Shown piece after piece: positions 7,314-17,897 of a DNA stretch of 64,000 bases. Source of the stretch: Actinocatenispora comari (GTDB taxonomy: Bacteria > Actinomycetota > Actinomycetes > Mycobacteriales > Micromonosporaceae); contig NZ_BOPO01000111.1 in assembly GCF_017312725.1 (NCBI RefSeq), positions 62,001 to 126,000 of the forward strand. The letters are read 5' to 3'. The translations under genes and the position numbers were made by a program. The notes beneath the pieces were generated by a model. That model did not search any database. It was not told the origin of the DNA and saw only the letters and a list, made by a program, of their open reading frames with translations. Every line of letters begins with the position of its first letter. Positions within the stretch are counted from its first letter, which is position 1.

Positions 7314-8500
7314 CCGAGATCTCCACCGCCCTCGTCATCGGCGGCGGCATCGCCGGGCCGGTGACCGCGCTGGCCCTGCAACGCGCCGGCATCACCGCCA
7401 CCGTGTACGAGGCGTACGACTCGACGGCCGACGGGATCGGCGCCATGCTGAGCATCGCGCCCAACGGCCGAGCCGCGCTGGACGTGCTCGACGCGGCGCA
7501 CGTGCTCGACGACATCGGCAGCCCGATGACCGCGATGCTGCTGCGCAGCTGGACCGGCAAGGTGCTGGCCGAGATCGGTACCCCACCCGGGCTGCCCGAC
7601 CAGCAGCTCGTGCAGCGCGCCGACCTCTACCGCGCGCTGTACGACGAGGCCGCCGCGCGCGGCATCGCCGTGGTGCACGGCAAGCGGCTGGTCTCCCTGG
7701 CGGACGACGGGGCCGCGGTCACCGCCCGGTTCGCCGACGGTACCGAGGCGAGCGCCGACATCCTGGTCGGCGCGGACGGCATCCGGTCGACCACCCGTAC
7801 CCTGATCGACCCCGCCGCGCCGGCCCCCCGGTACGGTGGGCTGCTGAACTTCGGCGCGCTGGTGCCCGATGCCGGCGAGTCCACCCGCGGCGCGATGCAC
7901 ATGGTGTTCGGCAAGCGCGCCTTCTGCGGCTACCTGGTGTACGACAACGGGCTCGGCGGCTGGTTCGTCAACCTGCCGCGCACCGAGTCGATGTCGCTCG
8001 CCGAGCAGCGCGCGGTGTCCAACGAGGAGTGGCTGGCGCGGTTGCGGTCCGCGTTCGACGGCGACCGCACCCTCGCGCCGCACCTGATCGGCCGCACCGA
8101 CCCGGCCGACCTGCTCGTGGTCGGCCCGGTCGAGGACCTGCCGACGGTACCGACCTGGCACCGCGGCCGGGTGGTGCTCGTCGGCGACGCCGCGCACGCC
8201 ACCTCGCCGTCGTCCGGCCAGGGCGCGTCGCTCGCGATGGAGTCCGCCGTGCAACTGGCCCGCTGCCTGCGCGACCTGCCGCCGCAGCGCGCGTTCGCCG
8301 CGTACGAGCGGCTGCGCCGGGCGCGGGTGGAACGCATCATCGCCGCCGGCGCCCGGACCAACAGCAACAAGGCCGCCGGGCCGGTCGCCCGGGTGATCCG
8401 CGACCTGGTGATGCCGGTCGCGATGCGCTCGCTCGCCAAACCGGAGAAGATGGCCTGGCAGTTCGCCTACCAGATCGACTGGAACGCCACCGCCGCCTGA
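7310..8500 (+). CDS. FAD-dependent aromatic-type monooxygenase
   Basis: 396 residues of the p-hydroxybenzoate-hydroxylase-type flavoprotein monooxygenases. It has the GGGIAG dinucleotide-binding motif at residues 11-16, the internal DG motif ILVGADGIRST, and the second FAD motif VLVGDAAHATSPSSGQGASL (about 287-306). Such enzymes use NAD(P)H and O2 to hydroxylate or epoxidise aromatic or polyketide substrates, and some inactivate antibiotics such as tetracyclines and rifamycins. The start overlaps the PadR stop as ATGA, with GGAGG upstream. Control by an adjacent PadR suggests an inducible catabolic or detoxifying enzyme; the substrate is not inferable. Confidence 0.9.
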   Translation: MTEISTALVIGGGIAGPVTALALQRAGITATVYEAYDSTADGIGAMLSIAPNGRAALDVLDAAHVLDDIGSPMTAMLLRSWTGKVLAEIGTPPGLPDQQLVQRADLYRALYDEAAARGIAVVHGKRLVSLADDGAAVTARFADGTEASADILVGADGIRSTTRTLIDPAAPAPRYGGLLNFGALVPDAGESTRGAMHMVFGKRAFCGYLVYDNGLGGWFVNLPRTESMSLAEQRAVSNEEWLARLRSAFDGDRTLAPHLIGRTDPADLLVVGPVEDLPTVPTWHRGRVVLVGDAAHATSPSSGQGASLAMESAVQLARCLRDLPPQRAFAAYERLRRARVERIIAAGARTNSNKAAGPVARVIRDLVMPVAMRSLAKPEKMAWQFAYQIDWNATAA

Positions 8501-8534
8501 CGACCGGGCCGGGGGCCGGGTCGCCGCGCGCTAC

Positions 8535-8549
8535 TGTCCACTGTGGACA
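8535..8549. repeat. 15-bp palindrome TGTCCACTGTGGACA
   Basis: Perfect 7-bp arms around one base in the gap between two convergent genes. Related sequences recur in the window (see findings). On the minus strand it contains CTGTCCACA, which fits the actinobacterial DnaA-box consensus. Confidence 0.5.
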
Positions 8550-8565
8550 GCAGCCTGCCGTGCCG

Positions 8566-9288
8566 TTACGCCGGCGGGGCGAGCAGGGTGTCGGACTGGC
8601 CCGAGCGGCGGAGCGCCGCGGCGACGGTACCGTCGGCCTTGACCGCCTCGACGGTCGAGCGCAGGAACTCGACCGTCCCCGGCTTCCGGTCCCGGGTGGT
8701 GCCGACCGCCTGCCGGATCTGCATGAACCGCTCGTCGATCAGCCGCAGCCCCGGATCGGCGTCGACGGTGGCGGTCAGCGGCTGCCGGATGCCGGCCACC
8801 GCCTCGACGCCGCCGGCACGGAACACCTCGATCGACTCGGCGCCGCGCACCAGCGTGGCGTGCCGCAGCGTGCGGGTCAGGTACAGGTCGTAGGCGGAGC
8901 CCTGCTTGACCGCGATCCGCACCCCGGGCGCGTCGACGTCGGCGACGGTGCGCAGCGGCGAGCCCTGCGGTACCGCGAACACGCCCTCGATCACCACGTA
9001 CGGCGCGGTGAACGCGACCTCGGCCTCCCGCGCGGGCTCGATGGCGAGGAAGCAGATGTCCGCGTCCCCGGACGCCATCGCCTGGTACGACCGGCGCGCC
9101 GCGTCGAAGCAGACGAACTCCACCGGCACGCCGAGCCGGCTGGCGACCGCCCGCGCGATCTCCACCGTGACCCCGGCCGGTGCGTGGGCGAAACCCTGCG
9201 CCAGCACCGGATTGCCCAGGTTGATCGCGGCCCGCAGCACCCCGGTCGGCGCCAGGTCGGCGAGCACGTCGGCATCGGCATCCACCAT
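8566..9288 (-). CDS. Periplasmic-binding-protein-fold (SBP_bac_3-like) protein without signal peptide
   Basis: 240 residues with the amino-acid-type solute-binding fold: GVLRAAINLGNPVLAQ at the start, VTVEIARAVASRLGVPVEFV, and ADICFLAIEPAREAEVAFTAPYV. Unlike transported members it has neither a lipobox nor a hydrophobic leader; the ATG start gives MVDADADVLADLAPTG. Unless an upstream start outside the annotated region exists, it is cytoplasmic. No ABC permease or ATPase gene adjoins it. It may be a soluble ligand sensor or an arogenate/cyclohexadienyl-dehydratase-like enzyme of the same fold; the sequence does not decide. Confidence 0.8.
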   Translation of the reverse strand: MVDADADVLADLAPTGVLRAAINLGNPVLAQGFAHAPAGVTVEIARAVASRLGVPVEFVCFDAARRSYQAMASGDADICFLAIEPAREAEVAFTAPYVVIEGVFAVPQGSPLRTVADVDAPGVRIAVKQGSAYDLYLTRTLRHATLVRGAESIEVFRAGGVEAVAGIRQPLTATVDADPGLRLIDERFMQIRQAVGTTRDRKPGTVEFLRSTVEAVKADGTVAAALRRSGQSDTLLAPPA

Positions 9289-9527
9289 GCGCCGACCCTA
9301 TCCGTACCCCCGCCGCTGGTACGCCGCCGGGACCGGCCGAGCACCGCACGACGATCGTTCCCCGCGGATACCCGCACCGGCCGGTGGTACCCGAGTCGAC
9401 ACCGGTGGGGTGACAGGCGCCTCGACGTACCACCCACCCGGTCCCGCGCGCCACGCCCGGCTGCTCGGTGTCGAGGCGGCTCGGTGGGACTGGACGGGGC
9501 CGGGGACAGGCGGCAGCATGGCAGGCG

Positions 9528-10427
9528 ATGAGTGGTGCCGTGGGGCGGATGTTCGGGTCGTTGACCGGGCTGTCGGTGGGGGACGCGCTCGGGGCGCAGT
9601 TCTTCGTCCCGGGGCCGGACCGTTTCGCGGTGTCTCGTGGTGAGACGCCGCCGGCGCCGTGGCCGTGGACAGACGACACCGAGATGGCCTGCGTGCTGGT
9701 CCACGAGGTGCTCCACGGGGACGGCATCGACCAGGACCGGCTGGCGCGCGCCTTCGCCGAGCGGTGCGACCCGTACCGGGGCTACGGCCCGGGTGCGACG
9801 CGGCTGCTGCACCGCATCCGGGACGGGGTGCCGTGGCCGGTGGCCGCCGGCGAGGCGTTCGGGGGCGTCGGCTCCTGCGGGAACGGCGCCGCGATGCGGG
9901 TGGCCCCGCTGGGCGCCTGGCACGCCGGTGATCCGGCCGCCGCCGCGCGGGCGGGGCTGCGCCAGGCCGAGGTGACGCATCAGCACGTGGACGGGGTGGC
10001 CGGTGCGGTCGCCGTCGCGGCCGCCGCCGCGGTGGCCGCCGGTGCGGCCGGCGGCGTCCGGCCGGCGCCCGGTGCGTTGCTGGCGACCGCCGCCGATCTG
10101 CTGGTGCCGTGCGCCACCGCCCGGGCGTTGCACCGCGCCGGCGCGCTGCTCGACGCCAGCCCGGAAGAGGCCGCGTACGAGCTGGGTACCGGTTCGCAGT
10201 CGACCTCGCAGGACACCGTCGCGTTCGCGCTCTGGGTGGCCGACCGGTACCTGACCGATTATCCCGCCGCCGTCGCCACCTGTGTCGCGGCCGGCGGCGA
10301 CATGGACACCACCGCCGCGATCGCCGGCGGTGTGGTGGCGGCGTACGGCGAGGTGCCGACCGCGTGGCGGGACCATCGCGAACCGCTGCCGGACTGGCTG
10401 CCGGCGCCCACCGGCCCGCTCCGCTGA
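9528..10427 (+). CDS. ADP-ribosylglycohydrolase family protein
   Basis: 299 residues. The DraG/ARH fold is shown by GSLTGLSVGDALGAQF at the N terminus, the metal motif WTDDTEMA near 46-53, and GGDMDTTAAIAGG (usually GGDTDTTAAI) near the C terminus; both Asp of the second motif are kept. Such enzymes use two Mg ions to remove ADP-ribose from proteins, DNA or small molecules. The ATG at 9528 lies at the point where family homology begins. It is divergent from the SBP-like gene, with a gap of about 240 bases that holds no other gene. No ADP-ribosyltransferase is nearby. Confidence 0.87.
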   Translation: MSGAVGRMFGSLTGLSVGDALGAQFFVPGPDRFAVSRGETPPAPWPWTDDTEMACVLVHEVLHGDGIDQDRLARAFAERCDPYRGYGPGATRLLHRIRDGVPWPVAAGEAFGGVGSCGNGAAMRVAPLGAWHAGDPAAAARAGLRQAEVTHQHVDGVAGAVAVAAAAAVAAGAAGGVRPAPGALLATAADLLVPCATARALHRAGALLDASPEEAAYELGTGSQSTSQDTVAFALWVADRYLTDYPAAVATCVAAGGDMDTTAAIAGGVVAAYGEVPTAWRDHREPLPDWLPAPTGPLR

Positions 10428-10576
10428 CGGTGCGGCACCGCTGCCGTGGCCGCCGCGGGTTCCCGCCGACTCGGTCCGCACACCGGCCGCACCGTTGGCG
10501 GTGCGTCATCCGTCGGCCGCGTGCCGCGCCGACCCGGCCGGCACGCCGCGGCGCCGTGGGCGGTCACCGGGCGGAG

Positions 10577-11059
10577 TCAGCGGGAGCGGCGCAGGGACGC
10601 GACGGCGGCGTCGAGGGCGTACGGGCCGGGTCCGGTGACGGCGATCGCGAGGAACGCTCAGCAGAACAGCACCGCCGGTTCGCCGCCGTTCTGGATCGGC
10701 AGCAACGCGTGCGGCTGGTGCACGGTGAAGTAGGCGAACGCCATGCTGCCGGAGCAGATCAGCGCGCAGGCACGGGTACCGAGCCCGAGCAGGACCAGGC
10801 TGCCGCCGACCAGTTCGATGACCGCCGCGTACCAGCCGGGCCAGGTGCCGGCGGGCCCGGCGGCGTGCTCGGTCGCGGCCGGCCAACCGAACAACGCCGC
10901 GGCGCCGTGCACGGCGAACAGCAGCCCCACCACGATCCGGAACAGGCCCAGCGGTACCGCGCGTCGCGGTCGGTCGCGGTGGTGGGCGGGTGCCGGCGCG
11001 GGCCGCTCGACGGCGGCCGCGGTCGCCTCGACGCGGCGGTCGGTGTTGGGGTGCGACAT
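10577..11059 (-). pseudogene. DoxX-family membrane protein interrupted by an in-frame TGA
   Basis: Reading from ATG at 11059 (GGAAGG upstream) gives a DoxX protein with membrane helices, ending at a TGA at 10658-10660 after NGGEPAVLFC. In the same frame the family-typical end continues directly after that TGA: AFLAIAVTGPGPYALDAAVA and so on, to a TGA at 10577-10579. The stop falls inside the last transmembrane helix, where relatives carry Phe or Trp, so a single TGG-to-TGA change would explain it. The product is either truncated by 26 residues, made by stop readthrough, or the base is a sequencing error. DoxX proteins are small four-helix membrane proteins linked to thiol and oxidative stress. 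Confidence 0.75.
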
Positions 11060-11489
11060 GGGATCGACCTTCCGCCGAGGACAACGGGGGACGTCGGCCG
11101 GCGGTCGCGGCGCGACGTTGCCCAACTATAAAGGTTGTTAACTGTAAAAGTCCGACGCATTGCTGCCATCTGGCGCGCACCTGCCACCCGGCCGTCCGGC
11201 GCCGGCCGGGGGAGCGGCAACCGTCCGGTGTGGACGGTCGCCGCTCCCGTCGGTAGCGCGACCGGATCGGCGCCGCCCGTTCCGCCGCATCGCCCCGATG
11301 CCACACGGTTCCGCCGCACCGTGCCGGCGCCAGCTGGGTCCGCCGCACCGTGCCGATGCCACACGGATCCGATGCATCGTGCCAGCTGGGTCCGCCGCAT
11401 CGTGCCGGCGCCGAACGGGGGCCCGGTGGCACCGGCGCGAGCGGCGACGTGGCGGCCGGCCGGCAGCGCAACCGGATAGGCTCCGAGCC
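11060..11489. other. Intergenic region with a 29-bp tandem repeat array
   Basis: 430 bases between the doxX start and the sensor kinase start, which are divergent. The part next to doxX carries the AT-rich segment around 11120-11160 (aactataaaggttgttaactg), a likely promoter zone. The rest holds the tandem array at 11272-11410. I see no gene. Confidence 0.6.
11272..11410. repeat. Tandem repeat array, about five units of 29 bp
   Basis: Full units lie at 11301-11329, 11330-11358 and 11382-11410. A 23-bp unit lies at 11359-11381, and a degenerate 27-29-bp unit ends at 11300. The core is TCCGCCGCAYCGTGCCG preceded alternately by CCACACGG and CCAGCTGG. Units abut with no spacers, and 29 is not a multiple of three, so the array is not coding. 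Confidence 0.85.
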
Positions 11490-12665
11490 ATGGCGACGGA
11501 TGCGGTCCCGCGGCCCGGTGCGGGTCGATCGCTGGCGAGATCCTGCTGGCGCACCCGTACGACCAGGGACCTCGCTGTCGCCCTCGCGCTCGCGGCGCTG
11601 GCCTTCGTTCCCGCGTTGGGCCTGCTCGGCGGGCAGCTGGGTGATCTGCCGCCCCGGCCGTGGACCGCGGCCACCGTCCCGTTGCTGCTGGCGCAGACGG
11701 TGCCGCTCGCGCTGCGCACCAGGTACCCCGCGCTGTGCCTGGCGGTCGTCGGGGTCGCGTTCGCGGTGTACCAGTCGCTGGCGTACCTGCCGACGCTCGG
11801 CAGCGTCGGGCTCTACCTCGCGTTGTACTCGGTCGGCGCGCACCAGGTCCGGTTCCGCCGGGTGCTGCCGGTGCTCGCCGGTGCCGGGTACGCGGCGTTC
11901 GCGGTCGGCCTGCACCTGCTCGGATCGCCGGACCGGCTGCTGGACTACCTGCTGATCGCGCTGATGCTGGCCGCGTGCTGGCTGCTGGGCTGTGGGGCCC
12001 GGGTGTACCGGGTCGGCGCGGCCGAGCGGCGTCGGCTGGTGGCCGGGGCGGCCGCGGCGGCGGAGCGCTCCCGCATCGCCCGCGAGCTGCACGACGTGGT
12101 GACCCACCACGTGACCGCGATGGTGGTACAGGCCGACGCCGCGCAACTGTCGCCCGGTTCCGGCACCGAGGCGCTGGCCAGCATCGGCGGCACCGGTCGG
12201 CGGGCCCTCGCCGACCTGCGCCAGCTGCTCGGTGTGCTGGAGGCGACCGGCGACGCCGGACCGGGCCGGCAGCCGGCCCTGGACGACCTGCCGGAGTTGG
12301 CGGCGAGTACCAGATCGGCCGGTCAACCGGTCGACCTGACCGAGCGCGGCCGGCGCCCGGCGCTCACCCCGGTCGCGCAGCTGACCTGCTACCGGGTCGT
12401 GCAGGAGGCCCTGACCAACGCGGTCAAGTACGCACCGGGGCGGCCCACCGTGGTCCGCCTGCGGCACGACCGTGGCGGTACCGACGTCGAGGTGACCACC
12501 GAGGGCCCGGCGGCGGTGCCCGAACCGGCCGGGTTGACCGGCGGGCGCGGGTTGTCCGGGCTCCGGGACCGGGTCACCGCCCTCGGCGGCGAGCTGGAGG
12601 CGCGGCCCGAGGCGGGCGGCGGGTTCCGGGTCCGCGCCCGGATCCCCGCCGGTGCCCGCGCGTGA
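11490..12665 (+). CDS. Two-component sensor histidine kinase (NarL-partner, HisKA_3 type)
   Basis: 391 residues. The N-terminal part has about five transmembrane helices (residues 27-170) with no large extracellular domain. The dimerisation helix carries ERSRIARELHDVVTHH with phospho-acceptor His201. The ATPase part has the N box QEALTNAVKYAP (about 306-317) and the G box GGRGLSGLRDR. It would sense an intramembrane or ligand signal and phosphorylate the downstream regulator. The ATG at 11490 lacks a clear ribosome binding site. The stop overlaps the regulator start as GTGA, so they are co-translated. The 29-bp repeat array ends about 80 bases upstream. The signal is unknown. Confidence 0.9.
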   Translation: MATDAVPRPGAGRSLARSCWRTRTTRDLAVALALAALAFVPALGLLGGQLGDLPPRPWTAATVPLLLAQTVPLALRTRYPALCLAVVGVAFAVYQSLAYLPTLGSVGLYLALYSVGAHQVRFRRVLPVLAGAGYAAFAVGLHLLGSPDRLLDYLLIALMLAACWLLGCGARVYRVGAAERRRLVAGAAAAAERSRIARELHDVVTHHVTAMVVQADAAQLSPGSGTEALASIGGTGRRALADLRQLLGVLEATGDAGPGRQPALDDLPELAASTRSAGQPVDLTERGRRPALTPVAQLTCYRVVQEALTNAVKYAPGRPTVVRLRHDRGGTDVEVTTEGPAAVPEPAGLTGGRGLSGLRDRVTALGGELEARPEAGGGFRVRARIPAGARA

Positions 12666-13345
12666 CCGGCCCGGCGGCCCCGATCCGGGTCCTGGTCTGC
12701 GAGGACCACGAGATCGTCCGGGCCGGGTACGTGGCGATCTTCGGCGCCCAGCCGGACCTCGAGGTGGTCGGTGCGGCCGCGGACGGGGCGGCCGCGGTGG
12801 CGGCCGCCGAGCGGCTGCGGCCCGACGTGGTCGTGATGGACATCCAGCTGCCGCTGCTGGACGGCATCGAGGCGACCCGGCGGCTGGCCGGATCGGCGGC
12901 CACCGGGTCGACCCGGGTCCTGGTCGTCACCACGTTCAACGTGGACGAGTACGTCTACCGGGCGCTGCGCGCCGGAGCCAGCGGGTTCCTGCTCAAGGAC
13001 TCCCCGCCGGCGGAGCTGGTCGCCGGGATCCGTACCGTCGCGCACGGTGAGTCGCTGCTGGCACCGGCGGTCACCCGTACGCTGATCGGCCGGTTCGGGG
13101 ACCGGCTCCGGCCGCCGGCGACCCGGGCCGAGGACGCCCTGGCGTCGCTGACCAACCGTGAGCGGGAGGTGCTGACGCTGATCGCGCACGGACTGTCCAA
13201 CGCCGAGATCGCCGCCGAGCTGGTCATCAGCACGGAGACGGTGAAGACCTACGTGTCGCACCTGCTCGCCAAGCTCCAGCTCCGGGACCGGGTCCAGGCG
13301 GTCGTCCTGGCCTACCGCACCGGGCTGGTCGACATCGACGGCTGA
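12662..13345 (+). CDS. Two-component response regulator, NarL/LuxR family
   Basis: 227 residues. Receiver domain with acidic pocket CEDHE (13-17), phospho-acceptor Asp60 in VVVMDIQLP and the conserved Lys in GFLLKD. A C-terminal LuxR helix-turn-helix follows (LTNREREVLTLIAHGLSNAEIAAELVI and on). It is the cognate output of the kinase at 11490, given the GTGA overlap. Targets may include nearby genes; no dyad is obvious in front of the operon. It converges on the CPBP protease gene. Confidence 0.93.
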   Translation: MTGPAAPIRVLVCEDHEIVRAGYVAIFGAQPDLEVVGAAADGAAAVAAAERLRPDVVVMDIQLPLLDGIEATRRLAGSAATGSTRVLVVTTFNVDEYVYRALRAGASGFLLKDSPPAELVAGIRTVAHGESLLAPAVTRTLIGRFGDRLRPPATRAEDALASLTNREREVLTLIAHGLSNAEIAAELVISTETVKTYVSHLLAKLQLRDRVQAVVLAYRTGLVDIDG

Positions 13346-13364
13346 CCCTGGGCCGCCGCCGGCG

Positions 13365-14204
13365 TCAGCGCCGGCCACGGCGCAGCGGAACCAGGTTCCC
13401 GCGGCGGTGGGCGGTGACGAGCATCGGTACGGAGATCAGGACGCTCAGCGCCACGGGCACGATCGACGCCTCGATGCCGAAGCTGCCCCCGGTGAGCAGG
13501 TCGGGTCCGGTGGGCCGGGCCACCAGCAGGCCGTCCGACGGGTGACCGGAGACCGCGATGCCGATCAGCCCGACACCGGTGTTCCAGGCGAAGTGCAGGC
13601 CCACGGCCAACCAGATGTTGCGCTTCCACAGGAAGGCGGCGCCGAGCAGGACGCCGGCCTCGACCGCGATGGCGACGGCGCTCCACGGCGTCGCCGCCGG
13701 GTTCGCCAGGTGCACGGCGCCGAACGCCACCGCCGTCACCGCGAGCGCCACCCAGCTGCCCACCAGCCGTTCCAGCGCCTGCAGCACCAGGCCGCGAAAC
13801 ATCAGCTCCTCGGTGACCGCGGCACCGAGGGCCACCGCCGCGGTGGTCGCGACGGTCGGCAGCGCCCGGCCGGTGGACCAGGTGAAGGAGAACTCGGTGA
13901 CCACCGAGAGCAGCGACGTGGCGATGAACGCCACTCCGATGGCGATGCCGAGCAACGCTCGCCAGCCGGCGCGTGCCGGTGCCAGCTCGCTGACGTGCCG
14001 GCGTGCCAGGAACCGCATCACCAGCCAGTACACGACGACCGCCGCCACCGCGGCGACCAGCGGCAAGACCACGCCGGCGGAGGTCAGCGCGGTCGTCGCG
14101 CCGACCCCGACCAGGCCGGCGACCATCCAGACCAGGGGGTACCGAAAGAAGCGGGCACGGGCCGTGCCGGGGGGCACCGCTGCCGTTCGTTCCGTCGTAC
14201 TCAA
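13365..14204 (-). CDS. CPBP-family intramembrane metalloprotease (Rce1-like)
   Basis: 279 residues with about eight hydrophobic helices. The CPBP/Abi motifs are present: TEELMFRG (Glu-Glu-x3-Arg), VAFGAVHLANPA and the C-terminal GLHFAWN, which form the membrane glutamate/histidine site of Rce1-type proteases. Substrates of bacterial members are mostly unknown. I chose the TTG at 14204 because GGAGGT lies four bases upstream; a GTG at 14249 without such a site would add 15 residues. The two convergent stops (regulator 13345, protease 13365) flank a short GC stem. Confidence 0.85.
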   Translation of the reverse strand: MSTTERTAAVPPGTARARFFRYPLVWMVAGLVGVGATTALTSAGVVLPLVAAVAAVVVYWLVMRFLARRHVSELAPARAGWRALLGIAIGVAFIATSLLSVVTEFSFTWSTGRALPTVATTAAVALGAAVTEELMFRGLVLQALERLVGSWVALAVTAVAFGAVHLANPAATPWSAVAIAVEAGVLLGAAFLWKRNIWLAVGLHFAWNTGVGLIGIAVSGHPSDGLLVARPTGPDLLTGGSFGIEASIVPVALSVLISVPMLVTAHRRGNLVPLRRGRR

Positions 14205-14377
14205 CGCGACCTCCACGGGTGTGGCCGCGTCCTCCGGCGGCCCGGCCACCCACGCTAGGAGCGCGCCGGCCGTGCCGAATCACCACCGAGTGGGCGATGT
14301 GGATAGCTCCCATGGGGGATCGGCCGGCCGGCTCCCCGCCGAGATCCGGCGGAACGTGCGAGGGCGGGTACGGAAAC

Positions 14378-14404
14378 GGCGGCCGTCCGGAGTGGACGGC
14401 CGCC
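14378..14404 (-). terminator. Hairpin terminator downstream of aconitase
   Basis: Perfect 11-bp stem GGCGGCCGTCC / GGACGGCCGCC with a 5-base loop, 24 bases past the aconitase stop. No T-tract follows, as is usual in actinobacteria. Confidence 0.75.
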
Positions 14405-14428
14405 GCCTTCGCCGGTGGTACCAGGGAA

Positions 14429-17197
<2,769 letters not shown>

Positions 17198-17258
17198 GTC
17201 GTACTCCTTCGCTCAGGTATGTCTTGCAGTCTCGCGTACTGGCCGGTCACCGCCCTAC

Positions 17259-17272
17259 TTAGGCAAACCTCA
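17259..17272 (-). promoter_or_regulatory. DtxR/IdeR-type iron box upstream of aconitase
   Basis: TTAGGCAAACCTCA agrees with the conserved half TTAGGCTAACCTAA of the actinobacterial iron box at 12 of 14 positions. It lies 62 bases upstream of the acnA start. Aconitase genes are known iron-regulator targets in Corynebacterium and relatives. Confidence 0.6.
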
Positions 17273-17383
17273 GCAGGCGGGTCGGCGGCCGGCTCACTGA
17301 AGTAAACCGTACGTCCGTCTTGCTATTTCGCGCAACCCGGGTCATGCTGCTTCCGCGACGTTCGGACGCCCGAGGAGGCCGCG

Positions 17384-17749
17384 ATGATCCACCACGTCCA
17401 GCTGTCCTGCCCGGCCGGCTCGGAAGACGCGCTGCGCGCCTTCTACGCCGGCGTGCTCGGACTCACCGAGATCGCCAAGCCGCCGGTACTGGCCGCCCGC
17501 GGCGGCTGCTGGTTCCGCGGCCACGGCATCGAACTGCACCTCGGGGTGGAAGCGGACTTCGCGCCGGCACGCAAGGCGCATCCCGGCCTGATCTGGCCCG
17601 ACCTGGACACCCTGGCCGAGCGGCTGACCGCTGCCGGGTACCCCGTCGACTGGGACGACAACTTTCCCGGCATGCGCCGCTTCCACTCCGCCGACTGCCA
17701 CGGCAACCGCCTGGAGTTCCTCCACCCCACCGACCCCGAAGCCCGGTAG
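17384..17749 (+). CDS. Glyoxalase/VOC-family protein
   Basis: 121 residues with one vicinal-oxygen-chelate module pair: MIHHVQLSCPAGSEDALRAF at the N terminus and GMRRFHSADCHGNRLEFLHP at the C terminus, carrying a His and the Glu metal ligands. GAGGAGG lies 6 bases before the ATG. Such proteins are dimeric metal-dependent lyases, dioxygenases or resistance proteins. The substrate cannot be told. The gene is alone, divergent from aconitase and convergent with the peptidase gene. Confidence 0.88.
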   Translation: MIHHVQLSCPAGSEDALRAFYAGVLGLTEIAKPPVLAARGGCWFRGHGIELHLGVEADFAPARKAHPGLIWPDLDTLAERLTAAGYPVDWDDNFPGMRRFHSADCHGNRLEFLHPTDPEAR

Positions 17750-17830
17750 CGTCGGGCCGACAGCCTTCGTCGGCGCGCGAGGACGTCCTGCCGGAGGGCG
17801 GGTTCGCCATCGAGACGGGCGAGCTCCCGG

Positions 17831-17860
17831 CCCGCTGACCGGATCGCGCCGGTCAGCGGG
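17831..17860. terminator. Perfect 12-bp hairpin, bidirectional terminator
   Basis: CCCGCTGACCGG / CCGGTCAGCGGG with a 6-base loop, between the convergent VOC and peptidase genes. The right arm is repeated once more at about 17875-17886. Confidence 0.75.
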
Positions 17861-17897
17861 CTCCGGCGACCACGCCGGTCAGCGGGCTCTCCGGTGA

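Noticed and set aside
10658-10660. TGA recoded as selenocysteine in doxX
   Set aside because: No selenium-insertion element or sel gene is visible, and the family has no catalytic Cys or Sec at this place.
11272-11410. The 29-bp repeats as a CRISPR array
   Set aside because: Units abut directly with no unique spacers, and no cas gene is present.
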